This document shows, piece after piece, positions 1 to 10,494 of a stretch of 64,000 bases of DNA. The notes under the pieces are model-generated. The model was not told where the DNA came from. It was given only the letters and a program-made list of their open reading frames with translations, and did no database searches. Origin of the DNA: Symbiodinium natans (taxonomy: Eukaryota; Sar; Dinophyceae; Suessiales; Symbiodiniaceae); contig CAJNDS010000323.1 of NCBI GenBank assembly GCA_905221605.1, positions 62,001 through 126,000 of the forward strand, in the 5' to 3' direction. The first letter of the stretch is position 1. The number at the start of each line of letters is the position of its first letter. The translations under genes and the position numbers were made by a program.

Positions 1-2374
1 TCAGCGCGCCGCTTCGCAGATTGCTTAGATTAAGATCGGTGTAGTTGGGGCCGGGCGCCCCTGTGCAATCTTGAGCCTTGAGCCGACATGTAGCTATTTC
101 CCCTTGCTTGTACATCTTGAAGTCTTGCAGCAGCATGAGTCCCGGAAAGGGTCCTCCAAGAGAAGCCCAGATGCTCGCCTGCCAAGTGCGGCTGGTACGG
201 CTAATGGCTGTCTTCACTCGCCCTGAAAGGATTGGAATCTTGTGTCACAATTTCAGCACTCCAAGCACCTTGGATCTCGTCCCAAGACCAGCTTTTCATT
301 CCGACGACCGGAGTGCACACAAACATCACCGGCGTCCCTCAGGACATGATGGAACTTCTCGTCTTTTCACCGGAACAAGTTGGACAAAGTTGGGCAGTGG
401 CCCACCAGGCCCATCCGGCAGATTCCTCCAGGAGCATGAGAGAGGTGTGTCGGAATGGGCATCGCAAACTTTATTCGGCACTTTTATCAGCTCCTGAGAT
501 GAAGCCAGCACCCGCACCGAAAACGTGGAAACTTTGGCCCCTCAGCAGGCCGAATGTTCACACTCCCGTCACGGTTCAAAGCAAGGCACCTGACTGTCAT
601 CTCCACCCTCTGCGTCTTCGGAATCCGAGACCTGCAATCCACAAGTTGCCCGGCTTCCAGCGCAGACGGCTTAAATCGGCCTCCATGGCGGCATCGAGCC
701 TGCAAAGGGCTTGCTGTGTGCATATGAGAGAGAAGCCGCTTGCTCGTGCAGCCTCGCACCAGCAGGCCTTCCAACGAGAGTCTTTACAAAAACATCTGCC
801 AGCACAGCTCCAATCACGGGAACCTAGCAGGGAGCTTTATGAGAAACAGCAGCAACGAGCAGCAGGAGGCAGGTTCTCCACCGCAACGAACAAGGCCAGC
901 ACGCTCATGGCGTTTCCAGCTCCCATGATGACCTCCTAGAGATGCAGCATCAACAAACAACACGCAAGCCTTCTTTGGTACAAGGCTCTAGCAAACATCG
1001 AGATGTTCACAACAAGCAGCTGTGTCAAACATCCTACTATCCGCAAAGATCAATAGTGGCCTGGTCTACCCCTTCATTTGCCAAGCGCGGAAGCGAGTCC
1101 TGATCCTTAAGGCCACTCAAAGCTTTGGCCAGCAAAGGATCCCTGCAACAGAGGACAGGCTTGGCCACTTGTTTATCGAAAACCCAGCACACGTGTCTTG
1201 CCTACTGGGAAATCCTTGTAGGTGCAGAAGTTCAACAGGAAGTACGAATCTTAGCCAGCAAATTCCAACAGCGAGGCGTGCGAAGCGTGTAACGTTGCTT
1301 GGGCTACGACCTCTGGGTGACCTGCGCAGCAGACCAGGTCAACAAAACGGGTGAACGAAGCTTGACGAAACTTCACAGGTGGGACAACTTTCACGAACCA
1401 TGAGCCTGCTGCCCATCTCGAATCCACAGCCAACCCCCTTTCCAGCAACATCGCATTGGAAAACCTGCAATTTCTGCTGCGCTCTGAGGCACAAACTGGG
1501 CTCAGGTGGCGTAGCTACGATGGCCCCCATCACATCCTAATCGGAAGGGTTGCGCGATTTCATGTGACTTGGGCGTGTCTTGAAAGACCTCGTGGTAATC
1601 AGAGGAACGATGAGGCCGAGGGACAGTGCGAAACTTGGCAAAGGGTGACTCCACATCTCGCGCAATGTCAGCACCTGCTCTGTGGCAAGCTGCCTTGCAT
1701 GCACAGATGTGACATCCAAGGGAGCTGAGGCATTGGGGGTCTGACAAACCACCGACCACTCAGGTAGCTTGGCCCTTAGCTTGGTTCTGCAACAGCAATG
1801 GCAAAGAAGCCAATCGCATGTGCACTTGATTGAACTCAGCGCTGCACCGTCTGCGTGCCTTCCAGTTCCAATTGCGGCTACATGTCTCAGGAGCACTTTT
1901 GGTGGCCAGCACGCGTTCGAAGCCAAAGTCGCTGACTGACTGTAGTTCTTCGAACTTCTGGTCCTTGCTCGGCAGCTCTGGTGGTCATGTCTCTAGGCAC
2001 AATACTGTGGAAGCAAGCAACGAACTTTCTCTTCTTCGTCTTCAAATTTTCAGGAACCTGACAGGACCAGCAATCCGACATCACCAAAACCTGCGCGGCC
2101 TCTGCCCATCAGCCCTCCCCAGAGCGGACCTGCTTGAAATTATCAGGCACGCAGTCGGGCTTCACAAGCCAGTCCTGCGTCTCTCACATCTGGAATGCCT
2201 TGTCGGCCTTGTCTATCCTGTTCTCAGTCCGTCCGTCAACTTCGGTCCAGGCTCATGTTTGGGCCTGCGGCGCTTCACGCACTACCATGCAACATCTAGT
2301 GCGGTAGAAAATGCTTGTGCTTGCTACTTGGCATTGCTACTTTGCAGGCGTTGGCTTTGCTTCTCATAAGCAGT
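1..2374. other. No gene assigned (downstream of PPR gene)
   Basis: This stretch lies 3' of the minus-strand PPR gene. Open frames exist on both strands, the longest being 232-939 on the plus strand, but none shows a recognisable domain, amphipathic repeat or conserved motif. No simple repeat or RNA gene was seen. It may hold the PPR 3' untranslated region and intergenic DNA. Confidence 0.4.
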
Positions 2375-3865
2375 TCAGAATAGTTCAGACCACCTTTCCG
2401 CTGCCAAGCCGTCAAGAAAGATCTGCAGCCTGCTTGACAAGTTCTCCAGCAACGCCGGCAAGTGGTGCAGCTCTGCTGCGCGAGATGCCGACTCAAGCAC
2501 GGGTGCCCAGCTGGCAACACCACCAAAAGGAGCTTCCGCAGCCAGTTGAAGAGACACGCGCCACTGAGAATCGACCGAAAGGAGGGCTGGTGCAAGAGCT
2601 AGCAAATCCAGCTGCAACCTGAATGCAGGAATGCGACGCAACAAGGTAAGTGCCATCGACCATTCGCGAGCACATGACACCGCAGTTAAGCATGCCCCGA
2701 AGGAAGCCTGTTCTGCACCGTCAACCAGCTTCAAAAGCCCTGATACGGCACTCTGCCAGCATAACCCCCGGACAGTGGCGCTTATCGCAGTATTGATCGA
2801 CACGACATCAGGCTCACCGGGCTGACAGGTCCGTCTCCATCTCAGCAAAGATAAGGAGCACTGCCAAGCACGTGCCCGATGGCATGCGGCCATGGCCGTC
2901 CCACAAGTTACCTCGTCACAAAAATCCGACGATGGGTTTGATTGAGATGCCAACAAGCTTTCTTCCCACTTCTCGCAACCTGCAAAAGCATTCAAGAGGG
3001 TGTTGTGCGTTATCGTGGTGGCGCTGGCACGTACGTTCAGCATTCCTATCAAGACCGCGCTGGCTTCCTGCCAGTCCATCGACATGCCTCGTGCGCGGAG
3101 GATCGTATTGCTTCTGACAGGGTCCAAGGCTGCCAAGGCTGAGCTTGGCGTTGGGGCCAGCGCTTGGAGAGTGGAAGCCCACGCCGAGAATTGGACGCAA
3201 CAATTTGCTGCAGCGTTCTGTGCAATGCTGACTTTTGAAAGCACCCGGCAGTCAGACAAACCTGCAAGGACCTGGAGACAAGTGCTCCATTTCATTGCGT
3301 GCGTGAGAGCGGTCATCTGGATGACAAGGCTGATAGCATCAGTGGGTGCACCAGGTGCCAGTTTAGAGGCGTGCCTAAGGAGATGCAAGGCTCCTGTCCA
3401 GCGCCTTTGTTGGTATGCAGCTTGTGCTGCAGCATTCAGCGCAGCCAGAGAGGAAATGGCTCGCTGGCCCAGCTTCTCGAGGATGAAAATGCTTGCTGTC
3501 CACTGCGCTGACCTGGCACATGAAGTCTCAACGGTGGCATATAAGTGTGCATCTGGTCGTCCCCAAACCGCCTCCAGCCATGCTAGCAGCTGCACGCTAC
3601 GAGACCACACATTGAATTTTGCGCACGCGCTCGCCAGGAAACGACTGGGGCGAAGGCCAAAATCTTGAGCCCGCGATAGAATCCTGATAGCTGCTGTCCA
3701 TTCCGACGGAGGCAATGCGCCAACAGTGGAGGCCAAGCCAATTCGGCCAATACCCTCGCGCTTCAAGCGGCTCCCTCTCATGTCTTCTCGTTGCCATTCT
3801 TCCAAGCCCACCCATGAGATCACGTAGCGCACAGGGAAGACAAGAGCATCTAACTCATCTAACAC
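2375..3865 (-). CDS. Pentatricopeptide-repeat (PPR) protein, intronless
   Basis: The frame encodes about 496 residues of helical repeats. Typical PPR pieces are TITHNTLLNAFAGCEKWEES, DVVSINTAISATVRG and VTCGTAMAACHRARAWQCS, in which each roughly 35-residue unit carries the N-x-x-(I/L)-x-(A/S) and W-x-x-(A/S)-L-x-LL pattern common in dinoflagellate PPR proteins. PPR proteins bind organelle RNA sequence-specifically for processing, editing or stability; the target is unknown here, and no transit peptide is clear. The frame opens with GTG. The first ATG is near 3781 (MRGSRLKREG), so the start is either there or in an upstream exon. No intron interrupts it, unlike its neighbours, which fits a retrogene. 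A degenerate spliced-leader-like stretch lies about 20-40 bp upstream (3884-3901). Confidence 0.8.
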   Translation of the reverse strand: MLDELDALVFPVRYVISWVGLEEWQREDMRGSRLKREGIGRIGLASTVGALPPSEWTAAIRILSRAQDFGLRPSRFLASACAKFNVWSRSVQLLAWLEAVWGRPDAHLYATVETSCARSAQWTASIFILEKLGQRAISSLAALNAAAQAAYQQRRWTGALHLLRHASKLAPGAPTDAISLVIQMTALTHAMKWSTCLQVLAGLSDCRVLSKVSIAQNAAANCCVQFSAWASTLQALAPTPSSALAALDPVRSNTILRARGMSMDWQEASAVLIGMLNVRASATTITHNTLLNAFAGCEKWEESLLASQSNPSSDFCDEVTCGTAMAACHRARAWQCSLSLLRWRRTCQPGEPDVVSINTAISATVRGLCWQSAVSGLLKLVDGAEQASFGACLTAVSCAREWSMALTLLRRIPAFRLQLDLLALAPALLSVDSQWRVSLQLAAEAPFGGVASWAPVLESASRAAELHHLPALLENLSSRLQIFLDGLAAERWSELF

Positions 3866-4723
3866 TACAACTTCGCTGGCCTACCAAAGCCACAATGGCA
3901 TATGGCACGAATCGCAAGGGCATACAAACCAGAAAGCGGGCCATCTGAGGCCATCTGAGGCCATCTGCGGAGTGCAGAAGGTTCTCTTGCGCCTCAAAAC
4001 GCGCATACGAAGACACGGGAAGCAGGATTTTGCAGAGCGGCAGTGCCGTGCCCTGCAAGAGTTATGGCCCTGGCATTTGCATCGACTTGTGGACCCCAAC
4101 AAAGTAGACACGCTGTCGATTCTGAGGCAGCGAGTAGTCCTGCGGTACAAAAACATACAACATCCAAAACCAGGCTTTTTGCGGGGGCCTTTGACATGAA
4201 AGCACATGCCAATAGTGAAGCTCTTTGTGGCCGGGTACTTGTGGAAGCTGAGACTTTGCAAGATGCAGCTGCGGAATGGTTTTTGGAGTTTGGCGCTACT
4301 GTGTGTCCGGCATACGACGTTGAACTCCGATACATTAAAACGCAGTTGAGTTTCTGAAGCTGGACTCTCGTCACCGTGTTTCTGGGATACCCCCAGCTGT
4401 TGACCATTCGCGCAACACGCCGCAAGCTGCCGCAACGCGACCGCTGACCTTTCACCGCAATGTAGCAGGGGGGTTTCCCCGCTGGCCTGGGGCCTTCCTG
4501 TGAGATGGTGTTTCCCTAGACTTCCACACAAGCTTGACAAGGCCACAAACCCAATGTCCTTCGAGTTCATGTCATAGATCCTCTATGACTCAGCATGGGC
4601 TGGATTTCAGGAGCTGCAAACAGTGCTCTGCTGCCACTGCCTCACCGTGAAGGCAGGTGCCGCCACCCGCAGCCGCCTGGCCGCGCTTCCATGAAGCGCA
4701 CGTCTCAAAAGAATGTCGATCAC
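3866..4723. other. Intergenic; short triplicated repeat, SL-like relic
   Basis: No gene was recognised. Three near-identical copies of GGCCATCTGAG lie at about 3938-3970. On the minus strand at 3884-3901 the sequence GCCATTGTGGCT differs by one base from the corresponding part of the dinoflagellate spliced leader. The match is weak because the following bases diverge. The DNA methyltransferase probably continues into this stretch, since its last visible exon stops before the target-recognition and C-terminal motifs. Confidence 0.3.
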
Positions 4724-7700
4724 CGTGCCATCTGCTGCCTTGTGATCTCATCAATCCCTCGGCATCCATAAGCATCAGTCATCTTGATGCCATCTACATT
4801 TTCGAGGATAAAGCACCTCAAAGGCAATGAGGGAACAAGGGTGCGGCCATCGTGGGCTTGTCTCAAAACCAGATCAAAGGCCTAAGGCACCTGAGAGTTT
4901 CTTCCCCTGGTCGGCGAGCAAGCTCTGCAATCAAGTCGATGGTGCGCCTGGCCCGTTACGGCAAAGTCAATTTTAAGAGTTTCAGAAATGGAATTGCAGG
5001 GGGACCAAAACACGGCCGCTCGAGGATCATGGCTGCCCTCACGCCGGCCCATTTTAGACCAGGGTGGGCAGGGAGGTCCTGCATGGGCCAAGCCATCATG
5101 ATCACGTCAATGGCGCGCATGAACAGGTCGACTCAACACGAACTTGTGGCATGTGCTGCAGATGTCCTGAACATGTACGGCAGCTGGAAGAAAAGGACGC
5201 ATGTTTGTTACAAGACCAACATAGACCTTTCCCACATGTGGAACATCTTCACCGCCACAACCTTTGGAATTGTCATTTAGAAAGGCGCACACGCGCACGC
5301 AGGCTAAGAATACTCGCAACAATCGCTTGCACAATCCCCTCGCGGCATTTCGAAGTGTTCCTGGGTCTTCTTGTATCTGTGATTGACTGAAACTTTAATT
5401 TGGATAGGAACGATTGTTGCATATGTGATTGACTGAGCTTTGTTGTAGATGTCCCTTTTATGTGTGGAATAGGGTTGGATGAGAACACCACCTTTCATCT
5501 TGTTCATGTGAATTACTGTTTTTCCATTCCGCTTGGACTATTTTTTCGTGGTATAATGATTGGGTAACTTGTCATGGTTTTGTAGGATTAGGTCGGATTA
5601 GGTGTTTATTCTCAACTTTGGGGGGGTAGGGGGGGAGGGGGTTCGGGCAGCAGCGCAAAAGCACACGGCTCCAAAGAGCTGGAGCACGGCTGGAGCGCGG
5701 CTGGGGCACGGGAGTGCTACCACGATGCAACCTTCTTGCATGTGGCAGGAGAGGGCGCAAACAGGCAACAGGAGGCTTTGTTGCACCCAGATCCATAAAT
5801 CAAGCAAGTTTCTGTAAGCTACATGAGTAATACATGTCTCGCGTTGCAGAATTGCTTCGGCCACCGTCACCTGTGATCGGGTTCCAGGGTTCCTGGCATT
5901 CCGGTTGGCCAGAGCTTTACTGGACTTACAGGCGAGCAGATACCATCGAGGTTCGTGCTAAGATTCTGTAAGACTCTGTTGGCAAAGACCAGCAAACAAG
6001 TGAGGCTGTGCGCTACGCATGCTGCACGGCAATTGCTTGCGAAACGCGCGCAAATTCTGCAAGCTTCAATCGCCAAGGGGTCTTGTTCCGCCGCCCCTAT
6101 GGACCCGGAAGACTTCAACCTCAACGGAAGGGATCGGCAGGCTTCCAAGCTGCCAAGTTCCTCTATTTCAAAGAACGTTGGCAAGCACACTCGCAAAGCC
6201 GCAAGGGCACAGCACCTAGGAGCCAGCTGCGTTCAGCGCCGCGGTACTTCTTGTGGAGGATACATCGGAGACAACAGCTGCGAGCTTCGCCCAAGTACCC
6301 CCCCCCCATAGAGGAAGGGCCTTTGATAGCATGAACCTTCTTGGGGTTCCTCCTGCCCCCTATAGCAACGTTCGACTTCTCGATTCGGATTGTTTCACGC
6401 ACATACACAACGGCCCCCAAAGCTTCATTGAACTTCATGGGTCAGTTACATTGACGGTTAAGGGGAGCCTGCGATGAGGATGTCCGCCGAAGGCACTTGC
6501 GCCAAGTCCAGGCGCATCAGGTCACCCTGACAACGGCTTCATCGGCTTCATGAGAAAGAGAAAGAGAAAGAGAAAGAGAAAGAGAAAGAGAAAGAGAAAG
6601 AGAAAGAGAAAGAGAAAGAGAAAGAGAAAGAGAAAGAGAAAGAGAAAGAGAAAGAGAAAGAAGACTACCCATGCCACGCTATACAAGATGCGTCTGCCAT
6701 GAAACAAAGAGCCTTGCCTCCAAACACTCCAAGATTGCACTGGTCAATTAACATTGTTCATGGTTGAGTATGTGCAAGAACTCGGTGTTCAAGTAAAGCT
6801 TCCCCTTTTTGGGAAACTTATTCGCCCCTTCAGCGTCTCTCACGGGCATTGTAGGATAGACTCGACTCGACGACTCGGGCTGTTTCTTGGTGCAAACCCT
6901 GGGCCATAGGGCCGCTCCTCTGGGTTTCGATGTGGTGCCAGCTTTCAATAAAAAGAACACGTTTGCATGATTTTACTTCAAACATCCCCACCTTGCTTCT
7001 CGTTAAAAGGAAAGAGCGCAAATAGTCTCTGGAATTGGGCACTCCAGGGAGTCTCTGGGGTTGGGCGCGCCAGGGAGTCTCTGGGTTTGGGCACTCCCCA
7101 TCTGGGTTGGGCACTTCAGAATGTCTCTGTGGTTTGGGCACTCCAGCAAGACTCGGGCTGGGCACTCGAGGGGCAGGAACCCCAGAAAGACTCTGGGGTT
7201 GGGCGTGTTGGGCACTCCAGGCAGACTCTTCAATTGGGCACTCCGGGGATTGGGCGCTCCAGGACTCAGGACTCTGGGTTGGGCACTCCAGGACTGTCTG
7301 GGGTTGGGCACTTCAAGAAAAAACTCTGGGGTTGGGCACTCCAGGAAGACTCAGGGAGACTCTGGGCTCCAGGCAGACTCTGGAATTAAACACTCCAGGA
7401 TCTGGGTTGGGGACTTGAGGGGGTCTCTGGTCCAGGAAAATTTGGGGCAGGTGGGCTCTCTGGGGTTGGGCATTTTAGGGAGTCTCTGGGGTCTCTAGGA
7501 GTAGACCGGGCGAGGAGAAGAGTTCCGGGCGAGGAGAAGAGTTGAGCTTAAAATCTAACAACCCCACACCGAAGGTGGGAACCCTGCGGCACGACAAAGT
7601 GCATCTCACCAGGTCAAGGATGGTGCTTACCCATGAAAGACATTTCCCGGAACAGCTGGTTGAACATAGCAAACACGAGAAAGATGCAAACACCAAAGCA

Positions 7701-8831
7701 TGATGATACCATGTAGGTATTTTAATGGTTGACCTTTAGGACCCCTTGCACAAAGGTGCCCCTTATGGACCCCTCTACACGCCTAGGACCCTCACCGAAC
7801 CCTATGCTTTATGGGTCCCATCTCCATGGACCTGTTCTGTTATGGATGGAATTCCTGTGAGCCCCCTACCACTGTTCTTCCTCGCTGCTGCTGTGGCTTT
7901 ACGTTCAGGGCCGGATCAATGTTCCAGATACGGTCTCGTTCATCAGGAACCGGATGATTGGTCCCAGCAAGGTGGTTACTGACAGCGTCTCAAGTTAACA
8001 GCGAAGCGAGCTGACCTTGTGATCGTTCTCAAGCTCGTGAGAAGACTGAGTGCAAGCATTTCGGAAGTTTGTGTGGGCAACCCGAGGCATCCCCTCGAAG
8101 CTTGATCGTCGGCTAAGGATCGGGATGACATGCCGAATTTCCCAAGCGCATCTCTACGAGAAATGCTCTTCCGCATGCGATTCTGATTGCTGCACAATCA
8201 GTCAGAACAGAATTGAACGAAGGCCACTGGATTGTTGCTCACCGATTGCTGAGCCAAGAGAAAATGCTGCGTTCTGCGTTGGTACCAGCGTCGGGTTGAA
8301 GACGTTGAACAGTACGTGCTTGCATTGCCCCTCCTGACTGAAAGTGTGTGTGTGTGTGTACTATGGGTCGAGTGCCTAAAGAGCTTCTTATCGTGATGCA
8401 ACCTTCCAGCCAGTTTCCATGCGAAGGCACCCTCTGTCTCTGTGTGTGTGTGTGTGTCTTCTGCGTTTAGGCGGCTGCGCATCATCGTTGTTCCTAACAT
8501 GCATCTAGAATTCCCAAACATCCTGGACATTTGACCCTCAAACCAAAGGTTTTCGAAAATCTAGATCAAGAAAGATGGTGCCTCTGCCTGGCCAAGCCAC
8601 GCCTTCTTCGCCTGGAAGAGCTGGAAGCTTGCAAACACTGAGGTGCTTCCGGGCATCTCCTCTAAGCCCCGTGCATGATTCAAGTTCCGACAGAACTTGG
8701 CGGCATGCACCCCGACCTGCCGCATTTGCTGCAGGCTTGTGGTTTAGCATGGGCACTGAGGCACAGGCATCGATCGCGAAGACATGCTCAAAGTGTTGCA
8801 CGCCGAGCTGCCGGAGGGCAAAGTAGGGTGC
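4724..8831 (-). CDS. Cytosine-5 DNA methyltransferase, multi-exon, partial
   Basis: Four exons are visible. Exon 8768-8831 reads APYFALRQLGV then EHVFAID, the segment after motif I where the cofactor-binding acidic residue lies. Exon 5006-5078 carries motif IV with the catalytic cysteine, GPPCPPWSKMGRR. Exon 4891-4947 reads TIDLIAELARRPGEETLR. Exon 4724-4816 carries motif VI as FILENVDGIKM. The last three join in frame with GT donors and AG|G acceptors, giving AVFWRTIDLIAE and ETLRCFILENV. These enzymes transfer methyl groups from S-adenosylmethionine to cytosine. The motif I glycine loop, the exons between 5.1 and 8.7 kb and the C-terminal motifs VIII-X were not found, so the gene is partial or its other exons are too small to see. 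A hexamer array and a minisatellite lie in the 8.7-5.1 kb interval. Some dinoflagellate retrotransposons carry methyltransferases; the introns argue for a host gene here. Confidence 0.75.
6552..6660. repeat. GAGAAA hexanucleotide array
   Basis: About 18 near-perfect copies of the 6-bp unit GAGAAA. It lies between methyltransferase exons, so probably in an intron of that minus-strand gene. Confidence 0.97.
7025..7500. repeat. Degenerate minisatellite with core TTGGGCACTCCAGG
   Basis: Roughly 15-20 imperfect copies of a unit of about 25-35 bp built on GGGTTGGGCACTCCAGG and AGACTCTGG. Unit lengths vary, so open frames crossing it encode low-complexity GLGTPG/WALQ peptides and are not taken as genes. 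It lies inside the methyltransferase gene span. Confidence 0.85.
8344..8457. repeat. Two short TG microsatellites
   Basis: Runs of (TG)n at about 8344-8359 and 8439-8457, separated by unique sequence. Probably intronic or intergenic. Confidence 0.9.
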
Positions 8832-10494
8832 CTGCTGAAGAGAATTCACGTCTTTTGAACCAAGATTTCGAGCTTTCAGCTGGTTTGGCCTCAAACCCTG
8901 CACAAGGAGTGCCCACCCGCAAAGGGCGGCACCTCAGAGCAATCCAGAACGAGCGCGATACACACGGTACACCCTCGACCTGAGACGTAAGACACATCAT
9001 GACACACCTATACACACCTATACGCACCTCTACGCATCTACACACATCTGCTCGCAGATGCCTCCCAGAATTCAACGCGTCGATGGCATCTGCCAAGCCT
9101 TCGGACCTGTACAAAAGAAGCTGTCTGAGAGTGTCAGAAGAAAACACGCAGCCAGCGGAGCCTTTCCCGAACGGCAGCCACCTTACTGACGGTGTCGCGC
9201 CGCCCGGATTTTCACAACGCCGATGCACTTGCTGCTGTTGTGCTGTGCCGAAATTTCATGAATTCAACGGACTATTAGAGGCACATTGCCGACGTCAAGT
9301 GGTATCTCAGCACTTGGCCCAATCCCACTTCGGAGGCAGCGCCTGACCAAGGCCACGAGCCGAAGCAAAAGGGTTACTACATCATCGTTACATCCTTCAT
9401 CTGGGCTGCCAACGGGTAAAGACTCCAGTGCTGCGGCCCAGTCGGGCCTCGTAGCACACAAAATGAAATGGAAGAGAAGAGCAATGAAGAGCAAGAAGAG
9501 GAGAAAAAAGGCAAACACAAAGAGAGCATCGTATTTGCATGTATTTGCTCTTATGCCTGGGGTCCCTGCGAAGCACTCTGTGCGCTCCTATCGCTCCTCG
9601 GGTTCTCTGGAGCTTGCGGCACCGGGGCATCCGATCGCGGCATTGTGTCGAAGCGGCATTTGGCCCGCACTTGGCGCTTACGTTTGGCTCAGAAGTTTGG
9701 CTCAGAAATATGGCTCAGAGTGCACTCCCCAAAGCATTCAGTTGTTGAACTCTTTGTGAACCCTTGAAGGATCCCGGTGTAAGCTGCACACTGAGGCTCA
9801 GTCATGACTGTTATGATCTCAACAAGAAACCTCAAGAAGCAGAGGTCAGGCAGGCAATCTCTCTAGATCTGCGGTGGCTCCACCCCAAGGCGTCACAACA
9901 CCCTGGATCGGGAGAGTGCTTGCCATTAGGCCTGAAACCACGTCGGCTCTGGGAGGCTTTTTTTACAAGTCGCGCGCACTTGCGTTGAAGCTTGACCAGC
10001 TTTGCTGGGAACCAAGCCTCGCACTCTCATTAACGATGTGAGCAGGCCCAAAGTCACCAAAAGCTGAATCAAGGGCTCGAGCTGTCCTCACAGCTTCCCC
10101 ATGACACTGGATGATCACCATGTGATATCATGCCTGTGTGTCACCTAGAAAGATGACCTGCTTCATCCTGGTTCTATCGCCAACATGAGCAAGGTCCTCT
10201 GATTCGCCTCAGCCATATCGCAAAGTGCCACTGATCGGAAGCTCGTCTGAACTTGACTAGGCCTCCAGCTTTCAGGCGGCGCGGGCGGAGGGTCTGGAGC
10301 TTCCACGCTGCCACGATGTTTCTGTTGAGCATGAGGTACGTGCTTGGGTGCAGATCGACCGAGCCGGCCCTCGATTGCGCACGCCGTGTGTGCACACTAC
10401 AATCACTACACTACAGTCACTATAATGCAAACATTCTTCGTCACGCTAAGCTTGCCACGTTAAGGCCAGCGGGAATGGCATGCTCCGTGCTCAC
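8832..10494. other. No gene assigned; possible 5' methyltransferase exons
   Basis: The methyltransferase motif I loop (expected form D-L-x-x-G-x-G) should lie upstream of 8831 on the minus strand, but I could not find it. At 9003-9050 there is a short run of CACCTATA/CACCTCTA units. At about 9681-9720 the plus strand holds three imperfect copies of TTTGGCTCAGAA, slightly like the spliced leader 3' half but too divergent to accept. Confidence 0.3.

Noticed and set aside
6967-7389. Any CRISPR-like array among the repeats
   Set aside because: No regular repeat/spacer pattern; units are contiguous and degenerate, and the genome is eukaryotic.
7003-7498. Overlapping frames of about 100-145 codons at the minisatellite
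   Set aside because: All arise from the degenerate TTGGGCACTCCAGG repeat and change frame with unit length.
9681-9720. Three copies of TTTGGCTCAGAA as tandem spliced-leader relicts
   Set aside because: They lack the CCAT part and have insertions; similarity is limited to about 9 bases, and no retrogene follows.
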